Shown here: positions 54,478 through 64,000 of the stretch, piece by piece
Numbering within the stretch: the stretch's first letter is position 1
Layout: the number at the start of each line of letters is the position of its first letter
Made by a program: the position numbers and the translations under genes
Notes under the pieces: generated by a model
Database searches by the model: none
Told to the model about the DNA's origin: nothing
Seen by the model: the letters and a program-made list of their open reading frames with translations, nothing else
DNA from: Coriaria nepalensis
Taxonomy: Eukaryota; Streptophyta; Magnoliopsida; Cucurbitales; Coriariaceae
DNA length: 64,000 nucleotides
NCBI GenBank assembly: GCA_027186245.1
Contig: CP114481.1
Location: 38,657,501-38,721,500, forward strand
Direction of reading: 5' to 3'

Positions 54478-57400
54478 ACTTATTTCAAAGCAAGTCGAAC
54501 GAATTCTATTTTTGCACTACAAACAGAAGTTTTTTGCATAACTTGCAAATGATCAATGCAAGGAAAGTGTGCTTTCGTTTAACCTTTAAATCATTTCAAT
54601 GAGTCATTTCAAGTCAATAACTTATTTCAAAGCATGTCGAACGAATTCTATTTTTGCACTACAAACACAAGTTTTGTGCATAACTTGCAAGTGATCAATG
54701 CAAGGAAAGTGTACATTCGTTTAACCTTAAAATCATTTCAATGAGTCATTTCAAGTCAATAACTTATTTCAAAGCAAGTCGAACGAATTCTATTTTTGCA
54801 CTACAAACAGAAGTTTTTTGCATAACTTGCAAATGATCAATGCAAGGAAAGTGTGCATTCGTTTAACCTTAAAATCATTTCAATGAGTCATTTCAAGTCA
54901 ATAACTTATTTCAAAGCAAGTCGAACGAATTCAATTTTTTCACTACAAAGACAAGTTTTGTGCATAACTTGCAAATGATCAATGCAAGGAAAGTGTGCAT
55001 TCGTTTAACCTTAAAATCATTTCAATGACTCATTTCAAGTCAATAACTTATTTCAAAGCAAGTCGAACGAATTCTATTTTTGCACTACAAATACAAGTTT
55101 TCTACATAACTTGCGATTGATCAATGCAAGGAAAGTGAGCATTCGTTTAGCCTTAAAATCATTTCAATGAGTCATTTGAAGTCAATATCTTATTTTAAAG
55201 TAATTCGAACGAGCACTATTTTTGCACTACAAATGCAAGTTTTGTGCATAACTTGCACATGATCAATGCAAGGAAACTGTGCATTCGTTTAACCTTAAAA
55301 TCATTTCAATGTGTCTTCAATAACTTATTTCAAAGCAAGTCGAAAGAATTCTATTTTTGCACTACAAACACAAGTTTTGTGCATAACTTCGAAATTGTCA
55401 TTGCAAGGAAAGTGTGCATTCGTTTAACCTTAAAATCATTTCAATGAGTCATTTCAAGTCAATAACTTATTTCAAAGCAAGTCGAACGAATTCTATTTTT
55501 GCACTACAAACACAAGTTTTCTGCATAACTTGCAAATGATCAATGCAAGGAAAGTGTGCATTCGTTTAGCCTTAAAATCATTTCAATGAGTCATCTCAAG
55601 TCAATATCTTATTTCAAAGTAATTCGAACGAGCACTATTTTTGCACTACAAACAGAAGTTTTTTGCATAACTTGCAAATGATCAATGCAAGGAAAGTGTA
55701 CATTCGTTTAACCATTAAATCATTTCAATGAGGCATTTCAAGTCAATAACTTATTTCAAAGCAAGTCGAACGAATTCTATTCTTGCACTACAAACAGAAG
55801 ATTTTTGCATAACTTGCAAATGATCAATGCAAGGAAAGTGTCCATTCGTTTAACCTTAAAGTCATTTCAATGAGTCATTTCCAGTCAATAACTTACTTCA
55901 AAGCAAGTCGAACGAATTCTATTTTTGCACTACAAACACAAGTTTTGTGCATAACTTGCAAATGATCAATGCGAGGAATGTGTGCATTCGTTTAACCTTT
56001 AAATCATTTCAGAGAGTCATTACAAGTCAATAACTTATTTCAAAGCAAGTCGAACGAATTCTATTTTTGCACTACAAACACAAGTTTTGTGCATTACTTG
56101 CAAATAATAAATGCAAGGAAAGTGTGCATTCGTTTAACCTTAAAATCATTTCGATGAGTGATTTCCAGTCAATAACTTATTTCAGAGCAAGTCGAACGAA
56201 TTCTATTTTTGCACTACAAACACAAGTTTTGTGCATAACTTGCAAATGATCAATGCAAGGAAAGTGTGCATTCGTTTAACCTTAAAATCATTTCAATGAG
56301 TCATTTCCAGTCAATAACTTATTTCAAAGCAAGTCGAAAGAATACTATTGTTGCACTACAAATGCAAGTTTTCGGCATAACTTGCAAATGATCAATGCAA
56401 GGAAAGTGTGCATTCGTTTAACCTTTAAATCATTTCAATGAGTCATTTCAAGTCAATAACTTATTTCAAAGCAAGTCGAACGAATTCTATTTTTGCACTA
56501 CAAACACAAGTTTTCTGCATAACTTGCAAATGATCAATGCAAGGAAAGTGTGCATTTGTTTAGCCTTAAAATCATTTCAATGAGTCATTTCAAGTCAATA
56601 TCTTATTTCAAAGTAATTCGAACGAGCACTATTTTTGCACTACAAACAGAAGTTTTTTGCATAACTTGCAAATGATCAATGCAACGAAAGTGTGCATTCG
56701 TTTGACCTTAAAATCATTTCAATGAGTCATTTCAAGTCAATAACTTATTTCAAAGCAAGTCGAACGAATTCTATTTTTGCACTACAACCACAAGTTTTGT
56801 GCATAACTTGCAAATGATCAATGCAAGGAAAGTGTGCATTCGTTTAACCTTTAAATCATTTCAATGAGTCATTTCAAGTCAATAACTTATCTCAAAGCAA
56901 GTCGAACGAATTTAATTTTTTCACTACAAACACAAGTTTTGTGCATAACTTCCAAATTGTCATTGCAAGGAAAGTGTGCATTCGTTTAACCTTAAAATCA
57001 TTTCAATGAGTCATTTCAAGTCAATAACTTATTTCAAAGCAAGTCGAACGAATTCTATTTTTGCACTACAAACACAAGTTTTCTGCATAACTTGCAAATG
57101 ATCAATGCAAGGAAAGTGTGCATTCGTTTAGCCTTAAAATCATTTCAATGAGTCATCTCAAGTCAATATCTTATTTCAAAGTAATTCGAACGAGCACTAT
57201 TTTTGCACTACAAATAGAAGTTTTTTGCATAACTTGCAAATGATCAATGCAAGGAAAGTGTACATGCGTTTAACCATTAAATCATTTCAATGAGTCATTT
57301 CAAGTCAATAACTTATTTCAAAGCAAGTCGAACGAATTCTATTCTTGCACTACAAACAGAAGTTTTTTGCATAAGTTGCAAATGATCAATGCAAGGAAAA

Positions 57401-58730
57401 TCTCCATTCGTTTAACCTTTAAATCATTTCAATGAGTTATTCTAAGTCAATAACTTATTTCAAAGCAAGTCGAACAAATTCTATTTTTGCGCTACAAACA
57501 CAAGTTTTGTGCATAACTTGCAAGTGATCAATGCAAGGAAAGTGTACATTCGTTTAACCTTAAAATCATTTCAATGAGTCATTTCAAGTCAATAACTTAT
57601 TTCAAAGCAAGTCGAACGAATTCAATTTTTGCACTAGAAACACAAGTTTTGTGCATAACTTGCAAATGATCAATGCAAGGAAGGTGTGCATTCGTTTAAC
57701 CTTAAAATCATTTCAACGAGTCATTTCAAGTCAATAACTTATTTCAAAGCAAGTCGAACGAATTCAATTTTTTCACTACAAGCACAAGTTTTGTGCATAA
57801 CTTCCAATTGATCATTGCAAGGAAAGTGTGCATTTGTTTAACCTTAAAATCATTTCAATGAGTCATTTTAAGTCAATAACTTATTTCAAAGCAAGTCGAA
57901 CGAATTCTATTTTTGCCCTACAGACACAAGTTTTCTGCATAACTTGCAAATGATCAATGCAAGGAAAGTATGCATTCGTTTAGCCTTAAAATCATTTCAA
58001 TGAGTCATTTCAAGTCAATATCTTATTTCAAAGTAATTCGAACGAGCACTATTTTTGCACTACAAACAGAAGTTTTTTGCATAACTTGCAGATGATCAAT
58101 GCAAGGAAAGTGTACATTCGTTTAACCTTAAAATCATTTCAATGAGTCATTTTAAGTCAATAACTTATTTCAAAGCAAGTCGAACGAATTCTATTTTTGC
58201 ACTACAGACACAAGTTTTCTGCATAACTTGCAAATGATCAATGCAAGGAAAGTGTGCATTCGTTTAGCCTTAAAATCATTTCAATGAGTCATTTCAAGTC
58301 AATAACTTATTTCAAAGCAAGTCGAACGAATTCTATTCTTGCACTACAAACAGAAGTTTTTTGCATAAGTTGCAAATGATCAATGCAAGGAAAATCTCCA
58401 TTCGTTTAACCTTTAAATCATTTCAATGAGTTATTCTAAGTCAATAACTTATTTCAAAGCAAGTCGAACGAATTCTCTTTTTGCACTACAAACACAAGTT
58501 TTGTGCATAACTTGCAAGTGATCAATGCAAGGAAAGTGTACATTCGTTTAACCTTAAAATCATTTCAATGAGTCATTTCAAGTCAATAACTTATTTCAAA
58601 GCAAGTCGAACGAATTCTATTTTTGCACTACAAACAGAAGTTTTTTGCATAACTTGCAAATGATCAATGCAAGGAAAGTGTGCTTTCGTTTAACCTTTAA
58701 ATCATTTCAATGAGTCATTTACAGTCAATA
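54478..58730. repeat. 30-mer higher-order repeat, copy 2 (4253 bp)
   Basis: Second full copy. It is nearly identical to copy 1. It differs, for example, in having GTCAATATCTTATTTT near 55184 where copy 1 has GTCAATATCGTATTTT near 50931, and CTTCGAAATTG near 55388 where copy 1 has CTTCCAAATTG near 51135. Both differences are shared with copy 3, so copies 2 and 3 are the closest pair. Confidence 0.9.
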
Positions 58731-61115
58731 ACTTATTTCAAAGCAAGTCGAACGAATTCTATTTTTGCACTACAAACAGAAGTTTTTTGCATAACTTGCA
58801 AATGATCAATGCAAGGAAAGTGTGCTTTCGTTTAACCTTTAAATCATTTCAATGAGTCATTTCAAGTCAATAACTTATTTCAAAGCATGTCGAACGAATT
58901 CTATTTTTGCACTACAAACACAAGTTTTGTGCATAACTTGCAAGTGATCAATGCAAGGAAAGTGTACATTCGTTTAACCTTAAAATCATTTCAATGAGTC
59001 ATTTCAAGTCAATAACTTATTTCAAAGCAAGTCGAACGAATTCTATTTTTGCACTACAAACAGAAGTTTTTTGCATAACTTGCAAATGATCAATGCAAGG
59101 AAAGTGTGCATTCGTTTAACCTTAAAATCATTTCAATGAGTCATTTCAAGTCAATAACTTATTTCAAAGCAAGTCGAACGAATTCAATTTTTTCACTACA
59201 AAGACAAGTTTTGTGCATAACTTGCAAATGATCAATGCAAGGAAAGTGTGCATTCGTTTAACCTTAAAATCATTTCAATGACTCATTTCAAGTCAATAAC
59301 TTATTTCAAAGCAAGTCGAACGAATTCTATTTTTGCACTACAAATACAAGTTTTCTACATAACTTGCGATTGATCAATGCAAGGAAAGTGAGCATTCGTT
59401 TAGCCTTAAAATCATTTCAATGAGTCATTTGAAGTCAATATCTTATTTTAAAGTAATTCGAACGAGCACTATTTTTGCACTACAAATGCAAGTTTTGTGC
59501 ATAACTTGCACATGATCAATGCAAGGAAACTGTGCATTCGTTTAACCTTAAAATCATTTCAATGTGTCTTCAATAACTTATTTCAAAGCAAGTCGAAAGA
59601 ATTCTATTTTTGCACTACAAACACAAGTTTTGTGCATAACTTCGAAATTGTCATTGCAAGGAAAGTGTGCATTCGTTTAACCTTAAAATCATTTCAATGA
59701 GTCATTTCAAGTCAATAACTTATTTCAAAGCAAGTCGAACGAATTCTATTTTTGCACTACAAACACAAGTTTTCTGCATAACTTGCAAATGATCAATGCA
59801 AGGAAAGTGTGCATTCGTTTAGCCTTAAAATCATTTCAATGAGTCATCTCAAGTCAATATCTTATTTCAAAGTAATTCGAACGAGCACTATTTTTGCACT
59901 ACAAACAGAAGTTTTTTGCATAACTTGCAAATGATCAATGCAAGGAAAGTGTACATTCGTTTAACCATTAAATCATTTCAATGAGGCATTTCAAGTCAAT
60001 AACTTATTTCAAAGCAAGTCGAACGAATTCTATTCTTGCACTACAAACAGAAGATTTTTGCATAACTTGCAAATGATCAATGCAAGGAAAGTGTCCATTC
60101 GTTTAACCTTAAAGTCATTTCAATGAGTCATTTCCAGTCAATAACTTACTTCAAAGCAAGTCGAACGAATTCTATTTTTGCACTACAAACACAAGTTTTG
60201 TGCATAACTTGCAAATGATCAATGCGAGGAATGTGTGCATTCGCTTAACCTTTAAATCATTTCAGAGAGTCATTACAAGTCAATAACTTATTTCAAAGCA
60301 AGTCGAACGAATTCTATTTTTGCACTACAAACACAAGTTTTGTGCATTACTTGCAAATAATAAATGCAAGGAAAGTGTGCATTCGTTTAACCTTAAAATC
60401 ATTTCGATGAGTGATTTCCAGTCAATAACTTATTTCAAAGCAAGTCGAACGAATTCTATTTTTGCACTACAAACACAAGTTTTGTGCATAACTTGCAAAT
60501 GATCAATGCAAGGAAAGTGTGCATTCGTTTAACCTTAAAATCATTTCAATGAGTCATTTCCAGTCAATAACTTATTTCAAAGCAAGTCGAAAGAATTCTA
60601 TTGTTGCACTACAAATGCAAGTTTTCGGCATAACTTGCAAATGATCAATGCAAGGAAAGTGTGCATTCGTTTAACCTTTAAATCATTTCAATGAGTCATT
60701 TCAAGTCAATAACTTATTTCAAAGCAAGTCGAACGAATTCTATTTTTGCACTACAAACACAAGTTTTCTGCATAACTTGCAAATGATCAATGCAAGGAAA
60801 GTGTGCATTTGTTTAGCCTTAAAATCATTTCAATGAGTCATTTCAAGTCAATATCTTATTTCAAAGTAATTCGAACGAGCACTATTTTTGCACTACAAAC
60901 AGAAGTTTTTTGCATAACTTGCAAATGATCAATGCAACGAAAGTGTGCATTCGTTTGACCTTAAAATCATTTCAATGAGTCATTTCAAGTCAATAACTTA
61001 TTTCAAAGCAAGTCGAACGAATTCTATTTTTGCACTACAACCACAAGTTTTGTGCATAACTTGCAAATGATCAATGCAAGGAAAGTGTGCATTCGTTTAA
61101 CCTTTAAATCATTTC
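58731..61115. repeat. 30-mer higher-order repeat, partial copy 3
   Basis: Third copy, about 17 monomers long. It keeps register to about 61115, where it reads TTTCAGAGAGTCATTAC instead of TTTCAATGAGTCATTTC followed by the CTTATCTCAAAG monomer. It therefore stops where the part derived from the 15-mer HOR should begin. A private CATTCGCTTAACC lies near 60238. The end marks the right limit of this amplification. Confidence 0.88.
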
Positions 61116-64000
61116 AGAGAGTCATTACAAGTCAATAACTTATTTCAAAGCAAGTCGAACGAATTCTATTTTTGCATTACAAACAGAAGTTTTTTGCATA
61201 ACTTGCAAATGATCAATGCAAGGAAAGTGTGCATTCGTTTAACCTTAAAATCATTTCAATGAGTCATTTGAAGTCAATAACTTATTTCAAAGCAAGTCGA
61301 ACGAATTCTATTTTTGCACTACAAACACATGTTTTTTGCATAACTTACAAATGATCATTGCAAGGAAAGTGTGCATTCGTTTAACCTTAAAATCAATTCA
61401 ATGAGTCATTTCAAGTCAATAACTTATTTCAAAGCAAGTCGAACGAATTCTATTTTTGCACTACAAACACAAGTTTTGTGCATAACTTGCAAATGATCAA
61501 TGCAAGGAAAGTGTGCATTCGTTTAACCTTAAAATCATTTCAATGAGTCATTTCAAGTCAATAACTTATTTCAAAGCAAGTCGAATGAATTCTATTTTTG
61601 CACTACAACCACAAGTTTTGTGCATAACTTGCAAATGATCAATGCAAGGAAAGTGTGGATTCGTTTAACCTTAAAATCATTTCAATGAGTCATTTCAAGT
61701 AAATAACTTATTTCAAAGCAAGTCGAACGAATACTATTTTTGCATTACAACCACAAGTTTTGTGCATAACTTGCAAATGATCAATGCAAGGAAAGTGTGC
61801 ATTCGTTTAACCTTTAAATCATTTCAAAGAGTCAATACAAGTCAATAACTTATTTCAAAGCAAGTCGAACGAATTCTATTTTTGCACTACAAACACAAGT
61901 TTTGTGCATAACTTGCAAATGATCAATGCAAGGACAGTGTGCATTCGTTTAACCTTAAAATCATTTCAATGAGTCATTTCAGGTCAATAACTTATTTCAA
62001 AGCAAGTCGAACGAATTCAATTTTTGCACTACAAACACAAGTTTTGTGCATAACTCTAAAATGATCAATGCAAGGAAAGTGTGCATTCGTTGAACCGTAA
62101 AATCATTTCAATGAGTCATTTCCAGTCAATAACTTATTTCAAAGCAGGTCGAACGAATTATATTTTTGCACTACAACCACAAGTTTTGTGCATAACTTGC
62201 AAATGATCAATGCAAGGAAAGTGTGCATTCGTTTAACATTTAAATCATTTCAGAGAGTCATTACAAGTCAATAACTTATTTCAAAGCAAGTCGAACGAAT
62301 TCTATTTTTGCATTACAAACAGAAGTTTTTTGCATAACTTGCAAATGATCAATGCAAGGAAAGTGTGCATTCATTTAACCTTAAAATCATTTCAATGAGT
62401 CATTTCAAGTCAATAACTTATTTCAAAGCAAGTCGAACGAATTCTATTTTTGCACTACAAACACAAGTTTTTTGCATAACTTACAAATGATCATTGCAAG
62501 GAAAGTGTGCATTCGTTTAACCTTAAAATCAATTCAATGAGTCATTTCAAGTCAATAACTTATTTCAAAGCAAGTCGAACGAATTCTATTTTTGCACTAC
62601 AAACACAAGTTTTGTGCATAACTTGCAAATGATCAATGCAAGGAAAGTGTGCATTCGTTTAACCTTAAAATCATTTCAATGAGTCATTGCAAGTCAATAA
62701 CTTATTCCGAAGCAAGTCGAACGAATTCTATTTTTGCACTACAAACAGAAGTTTGTTGCATAACTTGCGAATGATCAATGCAAGGAAAGTGTGCATTCGT
62801 TTAACCTTAAAATCATTTCAATGAGTCATTTCAAGTCGATATCTGATTTCAAAGCAAGTCGGACGAATTCTATTTTTGCACTACAAACACAAGTTTTGTG
62901 CATAACTTCCAAATGATCAATGCATGGAAAGTGTGCATTCGTTTAACCTTAAAATCATTTCAATGAGTCATTTCAAGTCAATAACTTATTTCAAAGCAAG
63001 TCGAACGAATTCTATTTTTGCACCACAAACAGAAGTTTTTTCCATAACTTGCAAATGAGCAGTGCAAGGAAAGTGTGCATTCGTTTAACCTTTAAATCAT
63101 TTCAATGAGTCATTTCAAGTCAATAACTTATTTCAAAGCAAGTCGAACGAATTCTATTTTTGCACTACAAACAGAAGTTTTTTGCATAACTTGCAAATGA
63201 TCAATGCAAGGAAAGTGTCCGTTCGTTTAACCTTTAAATCATTTCAATGAGTCATTTCAAGTCAATAACTTATTTCAAAGCAAGTCGAACGAATTCTATT
63301 TTTGCACTACAAACACAAGTTTTGTGCATAACTTGCAAATGATCAATGCAAGGAAAGTGTGCATTCGTTTAACCTTAAAATCATTTCAATGAGTCATTTC
63401 AAGTAAATAACTTATTTCAAAGCAAGTCGAACGAATACTATTTTTGCATTACAACCACAAGTTTTGTGCATAACTTGCAAATGATCAATGCAAGGAAAGT
63501 GTGCATTCGTTTAACCTTTAAATCATTTCAAAGAGTCAATACAAGTCAATAACTTATTTCAAAGCAAGTCGAACGAATTCTATTTTTGCACTAGAAACAC
63601 AAGTTTTGTGCATAACTTGCAAATGATCAATGCAAGGACAGTGTGCATTCGTTTAACCTTAAAATCATTTCAATGAGTCATTTCAGGTCAATAACTTATT
63701 TCAAAGCAAGTCGAACGAATTCAATTTTTGCACTACAAACACAAGTTTTGTGCATAACTCTAAAATGATCAATGCAAGGAAAGTGTGCATTCGTTTAACC
63801 GTAAAATCATTTCAATGAGTCATTTCCAGTCAATAACTTATTTCAAAGCAGGTCGAACGAATTATATTTTTGCACTACAACCACAAGTTTTGTGCATAAC
63901 TTGCAAATGATCAATGCAAGGAAAGTGTGCATTCGTTTAACATTTAAATCATTTCAGAGAGTCATTACAAGTCAATAACTTATTTCAAAGCAAGTCGAAC
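61116..64000. repeat. 8-mer and 12-mer duplications running off the right edge
   Basis: About 20 monomers. TTTCAGAGAGTCATTAC followed by a TTTTTGCATTACAAACAG monomer occurs at about 61112 and 62248, 1136 bp or eight monomers apart. A longer order, AAGTAAATAAC with GAATACTATTTTTGC, then CTCTAAAATGATC, then GCAGGTCGAACGAATTATA, is present at about 61610-62296 and again from about 63314 to the window end, 1704 bp or twelve monomers apart. The second copy is cut by the window. Most monomers here are near canonical and retain EcoRI. Confidence 0.82.
61453..61594. repeat. Representative near-canonical 142-bp monomer
   Basis: This copy is one base from the canonical monomer as I read it by eye: CGAATG replaces CGAACG just before the EcoRI site. 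Phase 1 is set at TTTTTGCACT. Within the monomer I see a CACAA/TTGTG inverted repeat at 16-28, a CTTGCA/TGCAAG inverted repeat at 34-54 around TGATCA, TGTGCAT twice (25-31 and 60-66), TCATTTCAA twice (83-91 and 96-104) with a related TTATTTCAA at 114-122, CAAGTC twice (102-107 and 125-130), and GAATTC at 135-140. A typical monomer has three CpG dinucleotides, one in ATTCGTTT and two in GTCGAACGAA. Counting G and C in the canonical monomer gives 45 of 142. Confidence 0.9.

Larger units (their letters stand above)
1..64000. repeat. 142-bp AT-rich satellite array, continuous across the window
   Basis: The whole window is a tandem array of one monomer of canonical length 142 bp, with about 450 copies in one orientation and no unique sequence between them. 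The monomer can be followed by its invariant blocks: TTTTTGCACTACAAA, GATCAATGCAAGGAAA, GCATTCGTTTAACC, TCATTTCAATGAGTC and TCAATAACTTATTTCAAAG. Rare variants shared between distant copies lie at whole multiples of 142, for example a match between 19301 and 29525 separated by 72 monomers exactly. The array starts at about monomer position 2 and ends at about position 134, so it is open at both ends. This architecture is known from centromeric and pericentromeric satellites; that location is an inference here. I cannot identify the family or species. Confidence 0.98.

Noticed and set aside
7672..61115. Dismissing all near-identical HOR copies as assembly artefacts
   Set aside because: The copies carry private and pairwise-shared differences (copies 1 and 2 against 3 in the 2768-bp HOR; copies 2 and 3 against 1 in the 4253-bp HOR), which simple assembly duplication would not create. 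Copy number could still be wrong locally and needs read depth.
61518..61534. CENP-B box like motif at ATTCGTTTAACCTTAAA
   Set aside because: The left half fits the TTCG....A core of the CENP-B box, but the essential right-hand CGGG is absent (TTAA instead). The minus-strand TTCGTTCGACTTGC also lacks it. I do not call a CENP-B site; a species-specific divergent box cannot be excluded.
1..64000. CRISPR array or bacterial tandem repeat
   Set aside because: There are no alternating short repeats and unique spacers, no cas genes and no leader. The whole 142-bp unit is repetitive, with HORs tens of monomers long, which is the pattern of a eukaryotic satellite.
1..64000. Transposon, retroelement or inverted segment within the array
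   Set aside because: Reading line by line, every stretch can be assigned to the same monomer in the same orientation. I saw no unique insertion, terminal repeats, poly-A tail or change of strand.
1..64000. Promoters, tRNA, rRNA or Pol III genes, based on recurrent TTTTT runs and AT-rich boxes
   Set aside because: The T runs are fixed parts of the monomer and there is no accompanying A/B box or gene body. Satellite transcription is possible in centromeres but nothing here locates a start site.

Overview
This window is a single, uninterrupted satellite DNA array. From base 1 to base 64000 it is made of head-to-tail copies of one AT-rich monomer (canonical length 142 bp, about 32% G+C when counted on the canonical monomer), all in the same orientation, about 450 copies in all. 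I see no gene, RNA gene, transposon, inversion or unique spacer. Both window ends fall inside a monomer, so the array extends beyond the window on each side. Long homogeneous arrays of nucleosome-sized monomers organised into multi-kilobase higher-order repeats (HORs) are typical of centromeric or pericentromeric heterochromatin in plants and animals. The sequence therefore suggests a eukaryotic nuclear genome, probably assembled from long reads. I do not recognise the satellite family and cannot name the species.

Most monomers carry an EcoRI site (GAATTC), so an EcoRI digest should give a 142-bp ladder. Monomers differ by a limited set of recurring variants, for example CACAAGTTTTGTGC, CAGAAGTTTTTTGC or TGCAAGTTTTGGGC near the start, and an EcoRI-negative end carrying CGAGCAC. 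The order of these variants reveals HORs. I measured the periods from shared rare variants; they are whole multiples of 142 or differ only by identifiable indels.

Layout: 1-609 irregular monomers, the first about 360 bp being a second copy of 3976-4335. 610-3165 two copies of a 9-mer HOR (1278 bp). 3166-7671 mixed monomers with a 3-mer duplication and a segment repeated at a 15-mer spacing (2130 bp). 7672-15140 a 2768-bp HOR (20 monomers minus a 72-bp deletion), two full copies and one partial. 15141-17140 largely a copy of 5.86-7.34 kb. 17141-20689 divergent monomers with weak 6/7-mer order. 20690-21541 a dimer HOR (284 bp, three copies). 21542-29500 nested 2-, 3-, 6-, 9- and 10-mer duplications. 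29501-32400 monomers related to 19.3-20.4 kb. 32401-36091 a 13-mer HOR (1845/1846 bp, two copies). 36092-46966 a 15-mer HOR (2130 bp, three full copies and one partial, preceded by a 7-mer duplication). 46967-50224 a transition zone with a 5-mer duplication. 50225-61115 a 30-mer HOR (4253 bp, two full copies and one partial) built partly from the preceding 15-mer HOR. 61116-64000 8-mer and 12-mer duplications running off the end.

No gene network can be described. The content of interest is the evolutionary structure: a patchwork of locally amplified HOR domains, inherited deletions that act as lineage tags, a chimeric HOR, and apparent gene-conversion tracts.
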